A stretch of 53,807 nt of DNA from Candidatus Borkfalkia faecavium (GTDB taxonomy: Bacteria > Bacillota > Clostridia > Christensenellales > Borkfalkiaceae): NCBI GenBank assembly GCA_019114755.1, contig DXEW01000015.1, forward strand, positions 1-53,807. Reading direction: 5' to 3'. A program made the position numbers and the translations under genes. Positions 31,652 to 40,666 of the stretch are shown piece after piece; position 1 is the first letter of the stretch; each line of letters opens with the position of its first letter. The notes beneath the pieces were generated by a model. That model searched no databases and was not told the origin of the DNA. It worked only from the letters and a program-made list of their open reading frames with translations.

Positions 31652-31885
31652 TTATTTTTGCCTATCTCCGCCGTCGTTGCCGCGGGAAGCAGAGCCGCTG
31701 CCGCCGCAGTTAGGGCCGCTGCCGCCGCAGTCAGTACCGCTGCAGCCGTCATAGCGGCAGCTGCCGCAAAAGCCGCCGCAGCCTTCGCACTTGCCGCGCT
31801 TTTTCTTCCTGCGGCGGACGATGCCCCAAACCGCCAATGCCAGCAGCGCCGCCAACAGGGCGCAGATGAGGATGCTCGCCCACAT
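31652..31885 (-). CDS. FeoB-associated Cys-rich membrane protein
   Basis: A 77-residue protein with one N-terminal membrane helix (ASILICALLAALLALAVWGIV), a basic stop-transfer RRRKKKRGK and a Cys/Gly-rich cytoplasmic part with CEGCGGFCGSC, CSGTDC and NCGGSG. This is the layout of the FeoB-associated Cys-rich membrane proteins, often the last gene of feoAB operons in Clostridia and possibly equivalent to FeoC or an iron-binding accessory. It begins 12 bases after the feoB stop, with AGGAGGGAAGG before ATG 31885. Confidence 0.88.
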   Translation of the reverse strand: MWASILICALLAALLALAVWGIVRRRKKKRGKCEGCGGFCGSCRYDGCSGTDCGGSGPNCGGSGSASRGNDGGDRQK

Positions 31886-31897
31886 ACGCCTTCCCTC

Positions 31898-33973
31898 CTA
31901 TACGATCAACAGGCCGATCTGGTACACGAGCGTCGCCATCACCCACGCCACCAGCAGCTGGAACAGCGCCGTGACGCCCGTCCACGCCCAGCTCTTCGAC
32001 TCTTTGTGGATGGTAGCCAGCGTCGCCGCGCAGGGGATATACAGCAGGCAGAACACCATCAGGCTGACGGCGTTGAGGGGGCCGAAGCCGATCTCGGCAA
32101 GCGCCGCCGCAAAGGCGCCCATGCCCGCGGCGGAGGCGGTATTCGCCACCCCGAACAGCACCGCGCAGCTGGTGACCACCACTTCTTTGGCGGAAATGCC
32201 GGCGATGAGCGCCACCACGATCTGCCAGTAGTTCAGGCCCGCGGGCGCGAACACGCCTTCCAAAGCCCTGCCCACATAGGCGGCAAAGCTGTATTCCATA
32301 TCGATGCCGTCCACATACCCGGCGGGCCCGAAGTGCAGCAGCGCCCAGATGATGATGGTGGCCACAAAGATGGTGGTGCCCGCCTTCTGCAGATAGTCTT
32401 TCACCTTTTCCCATACATAGATGGCGACGGTGCGCGCGTCGGGCGCCTTATATTCGGGCAGCTCGATCAAGAGGTAGTTGGCGCTCTTTTTGCGGTCGAC
32501 AAGGTGCAGCACGGCCGCCACGCCGATGGCGACGAGGATGCCGAGGATGTACATGGAAAACGCCGCCAGCATGGCGTATTCGGCAAAGAACATCTCCGCA
32601 AATAAAATATAGATGGTCAGGCGCGCCGAACAGCTCATAAAGGGGGTGACCAGCATCACCTTATAGCGGTCGCGCTTGCTCTCCAAGGCGCGCGAGGCCA
32701 TGATGGCGGGCACCGTGCAGCCGAAGCCGAGCAGCATGGGGATGAAGGCGCGGCCGGAAAGGCCGATCTTGCTCATGATCCCTTCCATCACATAGGCAAC
32801 GCGCGCCATGTAGCCGCTGTCTTCCAAAAAGGCGAGGGCGAGGAAGAGGATGAAGATGTTGGGCAGAAAGGTGATGATGGTGCCCACGCCGCCGATGACG
32901 CCGTCCACGACGAGGGAGATGACCGCCTCGTGCGTGCCCAGCGAGGAAAGCCCGCCCTGCGCCGCCTCCGAAAGCCAGCCGATGCCCAGCTCCATCCAGC
33001 CCTTGATGAGGTCGCCGATGAAAAAGGTCAAAAAGAACACCAGCGCCATGATGCCCAAAAAGATGGGGATGCCCCAGATGCGGTGGGTGAAGGCGGCGTC
33101 CAGCTTTTCGGTGAACTTGTCCTGCCGCTCTTTATGCACCATCACCTCGTCCACGATCTCGTCGATGAAGTCGTATTTTTGGTTGATGATGTCGCTCTCG
33201 CAGTTCAGGTCGATGCCCGGCAGCGAAACGGGGTACTTTTCGCCGATCTCCTTGTCGTTTTCCAGCAGCTTGATGGCGTGCCAGCGCTTGTTGGGAAGGT
33301 CGGGGTATTTTTCTGCGAGGGCGGGGATGATCTTGTCGATCTTGTCCTCGATGTCGTCCGAATACACCATGGCAAATTCCGCGTGGTGGTCGTGCCGGTG
33401 GTGCGAAACGGTGGTATGCTCGTGCACCAGCGTATCGGGGCGGGTGTGCCCCTTGTGGTGGATGGCGGCGTGCAGCAAAATATCCAGCCCTTCGCGCTTC
33501 CTTGCGGATACGGGGATGACGGGGATGCCAAGCATCTCCGGCAGGCGGTGCAGGTCGATCTCCATGCCCCGCTTTTTGACGATGTCCATCATGTTCAGCG
33601 CCATCACCACGGGCTTGTTCAGCTCCAAAAGCTGCAAGGTCAGATACAAGCTGCGCTCGATGGCGGAGGCGTCTACCACGTTGATGACCACGTCTACCTC
33701 GTCGCTGAGGATAAAGCTGCGCGAGACCGTCTCTTCCATCGTGTACGAGGTCAAAGAGTAGGTGCCGGGCAGGTCTACCAGACGGATCTTCTGCCCGTGG
33801 TCTTTGATGGCGCCCTCCACCTTTTCCACCGTCACCCCCGGCCAGTTCGCCACCTTCAAATTGGCGCCCGTATAGGCGTTGAACAGCGTCGTCTTGCCGC
33901 AGTTGGGGTTGCCGATAAAGCCGATGGTCATGGAATTTCCGCCCTCGGCGGGCCTTTCTTTTTTGTCACTCAT
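31898..33973 (-). CDS. feoB: Ferrous iron transporter FeoB
   Basis: A 691-residue inner-membrane Fe(II) transporter. The N-terminal G domain has GFIGNPNCGKTTLFNAYTGA (G1, about residue 18), WPGVTVEK (G2), DLPGTYSL (G3) and NMMD (G4); the membrane domain carries two Gate motifs, including the Cys-containing LLGFGCTVPAIMASRAL. A His-rich loop, HEHTTVSHHRHDHH, in the cytoplasmic region is a possible metal-binding addition. It overlaps feoA by 8 bases and is followed by the Cys-rich companion. Confidence 0.96.
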   Translation of the reverse strand: MSDKKERPAEGGNSMTIGFIGNPNCGKTTLFNAYTGANLKVANWPGVTVEKVEGAIKDHGQKIRLVDLPGTYSLTSYTMEETVSRSFILSDEVDVVINVVDASAIERSLYLTLQLLELNKPVVMALNMMDIVKKRGMEIDLHRLPEMLGIPVIPVSARKREGLDILLHAAIHHKGHTRPDTLVHEHTTVSHHRHDHHAEFAMVYSDDIEDKIDKIIPALAEKYPDLPNKRWHAIKLLENDKEIGEKYPVSLPGIDLNCESDIINQKYDFIDEIVDEVMVHKERQDKFTEKLDAAFTHRIWGIPIFLGIMALVFFLTFFIGDLIKGWMELGIGWLSEAAQGGLSSLGTHEAVISLVVDGVIGGVGTIITFLPNIFILFLALAFLEDSGYMARVAYVMEGIMSKIGLSGRAFIPMLLGFGCTVPAIMASRALESKRDRYKVMLVTPFMSCSARLTIYILFAEMFFAEYAMLAAFSMYILGILVAIGVAAVLHLVDRKKSANYLLIELPEYKAPDARTVAIYVWEKVKDYLQKAGTTIFVATIIIWALLHFGPAGYVDGIDMEYSFAAYVGRALEGVFAPAGLNYWQIVVALIAGISAKEVVVTSCAVLFGVANTASAAGMGAFAAALAEIGFGPLNAVSLMVFCLLYIPCAATLATIHKESKSWAWTGVTALFQLLVAWVMATLVYQIGLLIV

Positions 33974-34190
33974 GTGCCGTCACCTCGATGTTTTTGGTGA
34001 TATTGTACCCGAGGGCGAACCGCGTGCCCCGCAGTTTGATGATGAGTATGCCCTTTCCCTTGCGGTTGAGCACCGAAACGGGCGCTTCGTCCGTCATGCC
34101 CAGCGCTTCCAACCGCCGCTGCATCTCAAAGGGCAGGTCGATGCGTTTCACCGTGTACGTCTGCCCGACGCGTGCTTCGTTCAGCTGCAT
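33966..34190 (-). CDS. feoA: FeoA, SH3-like partner of FeoB
   Basis: A 74-residue FeoA with an SH3-like fold: TYTVKRIDLPFEMQRRLEALGM and GTRFALGYNITKNIEV are the family patterns. It is thought to bind the FeoB G domain. The stop overlaps the feoB start, so translation is coupled. GGGAGAA lies about 10 bases before ATG 34190. A TATAAT at 34251-34246 (minus strand), with a weak GATACA -35, may be the operon promoter. Confidence 0.92.
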   Translation of the reverse strand: MQLNEARVGQTYTVKRIDLPFEMQRRLEALGMTDEAPVSVLNRKGKGILIIKLRGTRFALGYNITKNIEVTAHE

Positions 34191-34554
34191 ATGTCTACTA
34201 TTCTCCCGTAAAGCGCGGGCTGTCCCGCGCAAAAGTTCCGCCCCTATTATAGCGCATTTTCTGTCGTTTTGTATCGATTTTTCGGGAATATTCTGAATTT
34301 TTTGCGGAAACAGGAAGCAGCCCGCCGTCGCACCTTTCCGCGGGCAAGATCTTTGCCCGCGCAGACAGCCACCCCGCCGGCCGCTTGCAAAGAGACAGCC
34401 GCCCCGCCATGCCCGCCTGCAAAGAGACAGCCGCCCCCTTTCTCCCTGCGGAAGAAAGGGGGCGGCTTCAAAACGGCGATGGCTCTTGCACGAAAAAAAC
34501 GTTCCGCCCACCATTTTACATTCTACATTTTACATTTGTTTCTTTTCGCAGCGG
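34191..34554. other. Intergenic region upstream of feoA: promoter, repeats and a strong hairpin
   Basis: Contains the putative feo -10 (34246-34251), two exact copies of TGCAAAGAGACAGCCGCCCC (34385-34404, 34418-34437), a long hairpin GCCGCCCCCTTTC...GAAAGGGGGCGGC (about 34430-34468) and a TTTTACATT heptamer tract (34513-34537). No gene is supported. Confidence 0.6.
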
Positions 34555-35358
34555 TCAGGCAAGGTATTCGGAAACCTCTTCCCCGCGCACGCGCTCGGCG
34601 TTGTTCTCTTCCAGCCGCTGCAAGAGGGGCTGGGGATGTTCCCGCCGCCGCAGCCGCTCGGTAAAGCGGGCGGAATAGGCGAGGAAGATGACGTAGATAT
34701 ACGGCATGCCCAAATTGGTCTCCAACAGCGAATTGGTGACGAGGGTCAACAGTTTATCGGCAAAGCTGGTAAAGCCGGCGCTGCGGATGCCGCCCAAAAG
34801 CAGCCCCGCCTCCCAGCCGAACTGCACCAAAATGCCGATGGCGAGCAGCCACAAGATGTTGACGCGCCGCCCCTTGTCTTTGTGCGCCAAATTCCAGGCG
34901 ATGAGCGCCGCGTAGCCCACAAACAGGATGAGCGCCATATACCCGTGGTACGAGCCGGTGGTGCGCTGGATGACGATGGGCTCGGCATTCCCGCCGAAGG
35001 TGGCGGCGAGCATGGGCGCGCACAGCCACCAGCAGAGGATGAAAAGCGACCATTCGAACAGGTTTTTGTCCTTCGAGATCCACAGCCATATCCACACAAA
35101 GTTGGTAAAGCCGTAGCTCATCGACATCCACAGCAGCACCCAAAACAGGCTGTACCCCTCCGAAATGGTTCGCGCGTGGCACACGAGGTGGAAGATGCCG
35201 TAGTCCACGGCAAAATACACCAGCCCGAATACGATACCTACCAAAAAGGTCATGTACTTTTTCCGCCACAGCAGCAGCGCCGCAAATACCGCCAAAAAGG
35301 CGATGTCCAGCCAGATATACAACGGGTCGAACTGCCGCCGCGCGATGATCTCGCTCAT
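34555..35358 (-). CDS. Polytopic membrane protein of unknown function
   Basis: A 267-residue membrane protein with seven or eight predicted helices, rich in Trp and aromatic residues (IWLWISKDKNLFEWSLFILCWWLC), and a short basic/acidic C-terminal tail. I do not recognise a family. ATG 35358 is chosen because ACGGAGG lies just upstream; the longer open frame (to 35796) reads through a consensus promoter and dispersed repeats. Transcribed from a perfect consensus promoter at 35398-35426. Confidence 0.75.
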   Translation of the reverse strand: MSEIIARRQFDPLYIWLDIAFLAVFAALLLWRKKYMTFLVGIVFGLVYFAVDYGIFHLVCHARTISEGYSLFWVLLWMSMSYGFTNFVWIWLWISKDKNLFEWSLFILCWWLCAPMLAATFGGNAEPIVIQRTTGSYHGYMALILFVGYAALIAWNLAHKDKGRRVNILWLLAIGILVQFGWEAGLLLGGIRSAGFTSFADKLLTLVTNSLLETNLGMPYIYVIFLAYSARFTERLRRREHPQPLLQRLEENNAERVRGEEVSEYLA

Positions 35359-35397
35359 AGTGCCTCCGTAAAAATCATAAAAAACTATGACAAAATA

Positions 35398-35426
35398 ATT
35401 ATACAGCCTTACAAAAAATTTGTCAA
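35398..35426 (-). promoter_or_regulatory. Perfect consensus promoter
   Basis: Minus strand TTGACA (35426-35421), 17-bp spacer, TATAAT (35403-35398). Confidence 0.85.
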
Positions 35427-35447
35427 CCGCGGAGGCAGCGGTTTTTG

Positions 35448-35876
35448 TTTTCAGAGATCCTTCGACTCGCTTCGCTCGCTCAGGATGACAAGGGGAGGGC
35501 GTCATTTTGTCATTTCGACCGAGCAACGCGAGTGGAGAAATCTTGCGCGCAAGCGTTGTGGTTACGAACGCCTTATGGTTTGACGTCCTAAAAACCTCAT
35601 CCTTGTCACCCTGAGCGGAGCGGCGAATGGATATGAGCCGCGCAGTCGAACGGGTCTCGCACGGAAGCGCATCCGTAAGCTGGGCTTTTGCCGTGTTCTT
35701 CCCTGCTTTTGCGTTCAAGGCAAGATCCCTCGACTGGCGCTCGGGATGACAAGGTTGGTTTTTGTTTTCAGAGATCCTTCGACTCGCTTCGCTCACTCAG
35801 GATGACAGAGACGAGGCAAACATTTTTCAAAGCATCCAAAATTTTACACTTTACATTTTACATTTTACATTTTAAT
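35448..35876. repeat. Cluster of 'gatccttcgactcg...caggatgac' repeats and a heptamer tract
   Basis: Five or so copies of the dispersed repeat in both orientations (about 35453, 35510, 35605, 35722, 35771), two nearly identical over 'gtttttgttttcagagatccttcgactcgcttcgctc', followed by TTTACATT heptamers (35840-35876). No gene is credible between 35359 and 35888. Confidence 0.75.
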
Positions 35877-35888
35877 AAAGCCGCTGCG

Positions 35889-36845
35889 CTACTTTTCGCC
35901 CGTCCTGTACCGGTGCGGGGTGGCGCCGTAGTGGGCGCGGAACATGCGGTGGAAGTGGCTGAGGTTCTCGTAGCCCACCGTGCGGGCGATCTCGTCCACG
36001 GGCAGGCGGCTTTCGCGCAGCAGGCGCGCCGCCACTTCCAGCCGCCGCGCCATCAGCAGCGAGCGGAAGGGCGCCCCGCACACGGCGCGGATGCGGTGCG
36101 ACAGGTATTCCGCCGTATATCCCAGGCGGGAAGACAGCTCCGCGAGGGTGGCGTTGGGGTAGTGCCGTTCGAGGTAGGCGCTCACCGCCTGCCGCAGGCG
36201 GGTATCGGGCGAGGAGATGCGCAGCCCGCTCTGCAGCGTTTCTTTATAATAGGAAAGGTAGGAAAACAGCAAAGACACCAGCTGCGATAGGATGCCGTAC
36301 CCGCCCGCCGTCTGCTTTGCCAGGGCAAAGATGAGGTTGTCCATCAGGTTGCGGATGGGGAACACGTCTTTGGTCTGGAAGAACAGGTATTCCCCCTCGC
36401 CGTTCTCGTCGAAGTTGCGGGAGAGGAAGCCGCCCATCACGTCGTCGTTTTTCACGTTGTGGAACACATACTGCAAAAAGGCGTTGGAGAGGATGAAGTT
36501 GATGCCCACGTCTCCTTCCCCCGCCCGCAGGATGCTGTGGCGGATGTGCTTGTTCAACAGCAAAATGTCGCCGCTCTGCAGGGTGATGCGCCTCCCTTCG
36601 ATGACGTGCGTGATGCTGCCCGCGTACACATACATGAACTCGGTATAGTCGTGCCCGTGTTCGGGGAAGTCGATAAAGCGGGTGTGCAGGCGCATGTCGA
36701 TCTCGCGCGCGCCCAGCACCTTTTCGCTGTTGACGATGAACTCTTTGGAGAGGGTGTAGTCGTCCTTTTTCACCTTCTGCCCGCCGAGGATGAGTTTTTC
36801 CTCTGCCGAAAGGCGGCAGAGGTCTTTGATGATCTGTGCGTCCAT
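35889..36845 (-). CDS. AraC-family regulator, probable rhamnose-operon activator
   Basis: A 318-residue AraC/XylS-type regulator. The N-terminal cupin domain shows FPEHGHDYTEFMYVYAG and LQSGDILLLNKHIRHSI; the C-terminal two-HTH domain shows LAELSSRLGYTAEYLSHRIR and VDEIARTVGYENLSHFHRMF ending in GATPHRYR. It is divergent from rhaB with 125 bp between start codons, the classic arrangement of an L-rhamnose sensor (RhaS/RhaR type). Ligand identity is inferred from context only. Confidence 0.88.
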   Translation of the reverse strand: MDAQIIKDLCRLSAEEKLILGGQKVKKDDYTLSKEFIVNSEKVLGAREIDMRLHTRFIDFPEHGHDYTEFMYVYAGSITHVIEGRRITLQSGDILLLNKHIRHSILRAGEGDVGINFILSNAFLQYVFHNVKNDDVMGGFLSRNFDENGEGEYLFFQTKDVFPIRNLMDNLIFALAKQTAGGYGILSQLVSLLFSYLSYYKETLQSGLRISSPDTRLRQAVSAYLERHYPNATLAELSSRLGYTAEYLSHRIRAVCGAPFRSLLMARRLEVAARLLRESRLPVDEIARTVGYENLSHFHRMFRAHYGATPHRYRTGEK

Positions 36846-36911
36846 GCCTCTATCCTATCACACTTTTCCAAAAAAAGCAAGTAAAGACAGTTTATTGCGC
36901 AAATAGTGTCA

Positions 36912-36940
36912 TTGTTTGTTCAAAAGACCTGTGCTATAAT
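36912..36940 (+). promoter_or_regulatory. Promoter of the rhaBAD operon
   Basis: TTGTTT (36912-36917), 17-bp spacer, TATAAT (36935-36940). A TTGCGCAA palindrome lies just upstream (36895-36902) and may be part of the regulator site. Confidence 0.7.
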
Positions 36941-36970
36941 AGAGGCACAAACATACAAGGAGGAAATGAG

Positions 36971-38335
36971 ATGAAGCAATACCTGGCCATCGACATCGGC
37001 GCCAGCTCGGGCAGGCACATCGTCGGCAGGGCAGAGGGCGGTAAGATCGTCACGCAGGAAGTGTACCGCTTCCCCAACGGCGCAAGGCAGGAGAACGGCC
37101 ATCTGGTGTGGGATACCGCCGCGCTGCTCTCTTCTGTCAAGGCGGGCATCGCCGCGGCCTTTGCCGCCTGCGGCAAGATCGACAGCATCGCCATCGACAC
37201 CTGGGGCGTCGACTATGTGCTGATGCGCGGAGAAGAAGAGGTACTGCCCTGCTACGCCTACCGCGACGGCAGGACGGAGCAGGCGATCGCCGCCGTGCAC
37301 GAGATCGTTCCCTTTGCAAAGTTATATGAGCGCACGGGCATCCAGTTCCAGCCCTTCAACACCGTCTACCAGCTGTACGCGGACAAGTGCGCGGGCAGGC
37401 TGGAGGGGGTGACCGACTTTTTGATGATCCCCGCCTGGCTGACGTATAAGCTGACGGGCGTCAAGGCGCACGAATACACCAACGCCACCACCACAGGCCT
37501 TGTCAACGCCGAAACGCGCGCCTTCGACAAAGAGATCTGCGCCGCGCTCGGCCTGCCTGAGCACCTGTTCGGCGAAACGGTACAGCCGGGCGCCGCTGCG
37601 GGCAGGCTGCTGCCGGAGGTCGCCGCCAAAGTGGGGGGTGAGGCGGAAGTCGTGTTCTGCGCCTCGCACGATACCGCCAGCGCCGTGCTGGCCGCTCCCG
37701 TGGAAGAGGGCGAGCCGTACATCTCCAGCGGCACCTGGTCGCTGCTCGGCATCGAACAGAGCGCCGCGCATACCGACGCGGAGAGCCGCGCCAACAACTT
37801 TTCCAATGAAGGCGCGCCCGGGGGCAGATTCCGCTACCAAAAGAATATTATGGGGCTGTGGATGCTGCAGTCGGCGCGCAAAGAGCTGGGCATGGGCTTT
37901 GCCGAGGCGGAAGAGGCGGCGCGCGCCTGCCCCTGCAAGGCGCTTGTAGACTGCAACGACGAGATCTTCCTCGCCCCCGCGAGCATGTGCGCCGCCGTGC
38001 GCGAAAAGGCGGGCGCAAAACTTTCCAAGGCGGAAGTGCTGGCCTGCATCTACCGCTCGCTGGCAGATTGCTACCGCAGGGCGCTTGCAGAAATGGGCGG
38101 AAAGGCGGGCGCACGGTTCAGCGCCTTGCATATCATCGGCGGCGGCAGTAAAGACGGATTTTTGAACGAGCTGACCGCGCGGGCGGCGGGCGTCAGCGTG
38201 ATCGCGGGCCCCACCGAGGCGACTGCCATCGGCAACTTGCTGGCGCAGTTTTTGGCGGGCGGCGAGATCGGCGGCATCTACGAAGGCAGAGAGCTGGTGA
38301 AGCGTTCCTTCCCCCTCCAAACCTTCGAAGCATAA
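36971..38335 (+). CDS. rhaB: Rhamnulokinase
   Basis: A 454-residue FGGY-type sugar kinase that phosphorylates L-rhamnulose at O-1. The start QYLAIDIGASSGRHIVG, IDTWGVDYVLM, the substrate segment SHDTASAVLAAP, SSGTWSLLGIE and the ATP-site motif HIIGGGSKDGFLNELTA are typical of RhaB. AAGGAGGAAATGAG precedes ATG 36971. It is the first gene of rhaB-rhaA-rhaD, with 34 bases to rhaA. Confidence 0.95.
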   Translation: MKQYLAIDIGASSGRHIVGRAEGGKIVTQEVYRFPNGARQENGHLVWDTAALLSSVKAGIAAAFAACGKIDSIAIDTWGVDYVLMRGEEEVLPCYAYRDGRTEQAIAAVHEIVPFAKLYERTGIQFQPFNTVYQLYADKCAGRLEGVTDFLMIPAWLTYKLTGVKAHEYTNATTTGLVNAETRAFDKEICAALGLPEHLFGETVQPGAAAGRLLPEVAAKVGGEAEVVFCASHDTASAVLAAPVEEGEPYISSGTWSLLGIEQSAAHTDAESRANNFSNEGAPGGRFRYQKNIMGLWMLQSARKELGMGFAEAEEAARACPCKALVDCNDEIFLAPASMCAAVREKAGAKLSKAEVLACIYRSLADCYRRALAEMGGKAGARFSALHIIGGGSKDGFLNELTARAAGVSVIAGPTEATAIGNLLAQFLAGGEIGGIYEGRELVKRSFPLQTFEA

Positions 38336-38369
38336 TTTCATTCCCAAAATCAAATAAGGAGGACAAAAC

Positions 38370-39620
38370 ATGAGCAGATACGAACAGGCAAGAGAGATGT
38401 TCGCAAAAGCGGGCGTGGATACGGAGGCGGCGCTGCAGAAGCTGGCAGGCATCCCCATCTCCGTGCACTGCTGGCAGGGCGACGACGTGGTCGGCTTTGA
38501 CGGCGCCGGCGCCGCGGGCGACGGCATCCAGACGACGGGCAACTACCCCGGCAGGGCGCGCACGCCCGAAGAGCTGATGGCGGATATCCGCCTCGCCTTC
38601 TCGCTGATGGCGGGCAAAAAGCGGCTCAACCTGCACGCCAGCTACGCCCTGTTGGGCGACGAGCTGGGCAAGGTGGACCGCAACGCCTACCGCCCCGAGC
38701 ACTTCGCCCCCTGGGTGAAGTTCGCCAAAGAGGTGGGCGCCGTCGGCATCGACTTCAACCCCACCTGCTTCTCGCACCCCATGGTCAAAAATGGCCTCAC
38801 CCTGTCCAGCCCGGACGATGCCGTGCGCAAATTCTGGGTGGAGCACTGCATCGCCTGTTTGAAGATCGCCGAATACTTCGCAGGCGAAATGGGCACTTAC
38901 TGCGCGGTCAACATCTGGGTGCCCGACGGGCTGAAAGACGTGCCCGCCGACAGGCTGGGCCCCCGCCTGCGCCTGAAGGACTCGCTGGACAAGATCCTCG
39001 CCTGCGGCTACGATAAGAACAAGGTGCGCGTGGCGGTGGAGAGCAAGGTGTTCGGCATCGGGCTGGAAAGCTACACCGTGGGCAGCAACGAATTTTATCA
39101 GAACTACGCCGCCACCCGCGGCATCTGCTGCCTGCTGGATAACGGCCATTACCATCCGCTGGAATACGTCTCCGACAAGATCCCCGCCCTCCTCGCCTTT
39201 TACGACACGGTCGCCCTGCACGTCACCCGCGGCGTCCGCTGGGACAGCGATCACGTCGTATTGCTGGAAGACGAGCTCAAAGAGATCTGCAAAGAGATCG
39301 TCCGCAACGACGCCACCGAAAAGGTGATGATCGCCCTCGACTATTTCGACGCCTCCATCAACCGCATCTCTGCCTGGGTGGTGGGCGAGCGCAACGTGCA
39401 GAAGGCGCTGCTGTTCGCGCTGCTGCAGCCGTATGAACAGCTCAAAAAGATGCAGGACGAGGCGAACTTCAGCGAGCAGATGATGCTGCAGGAAGAGATG
39501 AAGACCCTCCCTTACGGCGACGTGTGGGAAGAGTACCTCAGCCGCAACCGGTTTGCGGGCAGCGACTGGTTTGAAGCCGTCCGCGACTACGAAAATAAAA
39601 TTTTGAAGGAGAGAAGATGA
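38370..39620 (+). CDS. rhaA: L-rhamnose isomerase
   Basis: A 416-residue metal-dependent TIM-barrel isomerase converting L-rhamnose to L-rhamnulose. Recognisable from ISVHCWQGDDVVGF, NLHASYA, IDFNPTCFSHP, LDNGHYHPLEYVSDK and VRWDSDHVV, which contain the Glu/Asp/His metal ligands. AAGGAGGAC precedes ATG 38370. Its stop overlaps the rhaD start. Confidence 0.96.
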   Translation: MSRYEQAREMFAKAGVDTEAALQKLAGIPISVHCWQGDDVVGFDGAGAAGDGIQTTGNYPGRARTPEELMADIRLAFSLMAGKKRLNLHASYALLGDELGKVDRNAYRPEHFAPWVKFAKEVGAVGIDFNPTCFSHPMVKNGLTLSSPDDAVRKFWVEHCIACLKIAEYFAGEMGTYCAVNIWVPDGLKDVPADRLGPRLRLKDSLDKILACGYDKNKVRVAVESKVFGIGLESYTVGSNEFYQNYAATRGICCLLDNGHYHPLEYVSDKIPALLAFYDTVALHVTRGVRWDSDHVVLLEDELKEICKEIVRNDATEKVMIALDYFDASINRISAWVVGERNVQKALLFALLQPYEQLKKMQDEANFSEQMMLQEEMKTLPYGDVWEEYLSRNRFAGSDWFEAVRDYENKILKERR

Positions 39621-40453
39621 TGAAAAACATTTTTGAAGCGCCCTTTGTGCGCGAAATGTGCGAAACCACTGCCAACATGTACCGCCTGGGCTGGGACGAG
39701 CGCAACGGCGGCAACATCTCCTACCTCTTGGACGAAAAAGAGGTAGGGGAGTACCTCGACCTGACCAAGGTGCTTCGCACCATCCCCCTGATGGGCGTCA
39801 ACGAAGAGGACTTCGATGCTTCCCCGCTGGAAGGCAAGATCTTCATCGTCACCGGCACGGGCAAATACTTCAAGAACGTGGAAAAAGACCCCGAGACCAA
39901 CCTCGGCATCGTCCGCATCGGCAAGGGCGGCAAGAACATCGAGCTGCTGTGGGGCTACAAGGGCGGCGGCAGGCCCACGTCCGAATTCCCCGCCCACATG
40001 ATGAGCCATATCGCTCGTTTGAAGGTGGACCCCGAAAACCGCGTGGTCATGCATTCGCATCCCACCAACACTTTGGCGATGAACTTCGTCCACGATTTAG
40101 ACGAAAAGAAGTTCACCCACACCCTGTGGGAGATGTGCACCGAGTGCATCGTCGTCTTCCCCGAAGGCGTGGGCGTGCTGCCCTGGATGCTGTGCGGCAC
40201 TTCCGAGATCGGCGTGGCAACCGCCAAAAAGATGGAGCAGTTCCGCCTCGTCGTTTGGGCGATGCACGGCATCTACGGCGCCGGCAAGACGATGGACGAG
40301 ACCTTCGGCCTCATCGAAACGGTGGAAAAGGCGGCGCAGATCTATATGCTGACGGCGCACCTGCCCCGCAAGAACACCATCAAAGACGCCGACATGCTCA
40401 AGCTCATCGAGCTGTTCGGCATCAGCTGCCGCAAAGACTTTCTCGACCTGTAA
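39617..40453 (+). CDS. rhaD: Rhamnulose-1-phosphate aldolase
   Basis: A 278-residue zinc-dependent class II aldolase of the AraD/FucA family, splitting L-rhamnulose 1-phosphate to dihydroxyacetone phosphate and L-lactaldehyde. WDERNGGNISYLL is the N-terminal phosphate-binding motif, MHSHPTNTLAM carries two zinc His residues, and VWAMHGIYGAG the third. It overlaps rhaA by 4 bases. No lactaldehyde reductase or rhamnose transporter gene is seen nearby. Confidence 0.95.
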   Translation: MMKNIFEAPFVREMCETTANMYRLGWDERNGGNISYLLDEKEVGEYLDLTKVLRTIPLMGVNEEDFDASPLEGKIFIVTGTGKYFKNVEKDPETNLGIVRIGKGGKNIELLWGYKGGGRPTSEFPAHMMSHIARLKVDPENRVVMHSHPTNTLAMNFVHDLDEKKFTHTLWEMCTECIVVFPEGVGVLPWMLCGTSEIGVATAKKMEQFRLVVWAMHGIYGAGKTMDETFGLIETVEKAAQIYMLTAHLPRKNTIKDADMLKLIELFGISCRKDFLDL

Positions 40454-40510
40454 AAGGGCGCGGGAGCAAAACAAATAAGTTCATACACTTTTCATACCAT
40501 TCCTAAAAGC

Positions 40511-40541
40511 AGGGGAGAGGCGGAGCGTTTCCGCCCCTCTC
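40511..40541 (+). terminator. Probable terminator of the rha operon
   Basis: An imperfect GGGGAGAGGCGGA...TCCGCCCCTCTCC stem-loop about 60 bases after rhaD; the T tract is weak. Confidence 0.4.
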
Positions 40542-40568
40542 CTTGCGCGTATATTTTATGATTTTCCC

Positions 40569-40597
40569 TTGACTTGCGCCTCTTTTTCATTTATACT
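40569..40597 (+). promoter_or_regulatory. Promoter of the two-component operon
   Basis: TTGACT (40569-40574), 17-bp spacer, TATACT (40592-40597), about 70 bases before the response-regulator start. Confidence 0.75.
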
Positions 40598-40666
40598 CTT
40601 TATAAGGGAACGTTCATACGGGAAGTTCCGCAGAGGCGGCTTCGGCACATGCAGGAGGATATTTTT

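Noticed and set aside
34555-35796. Longer 413-codon version of the membrane protein
   Set aside because: The extra N-terminal part reads through a perfect consensus promoter and dispersed repeats; ATG 35358 has a good ribosome binding site.
36887-36896. ACAGTTTAT as a LytTR half-site upstream of rhaB
   Set aside because: It fits the half-site pattern, but no second half-site lies 21 bp away on either side.
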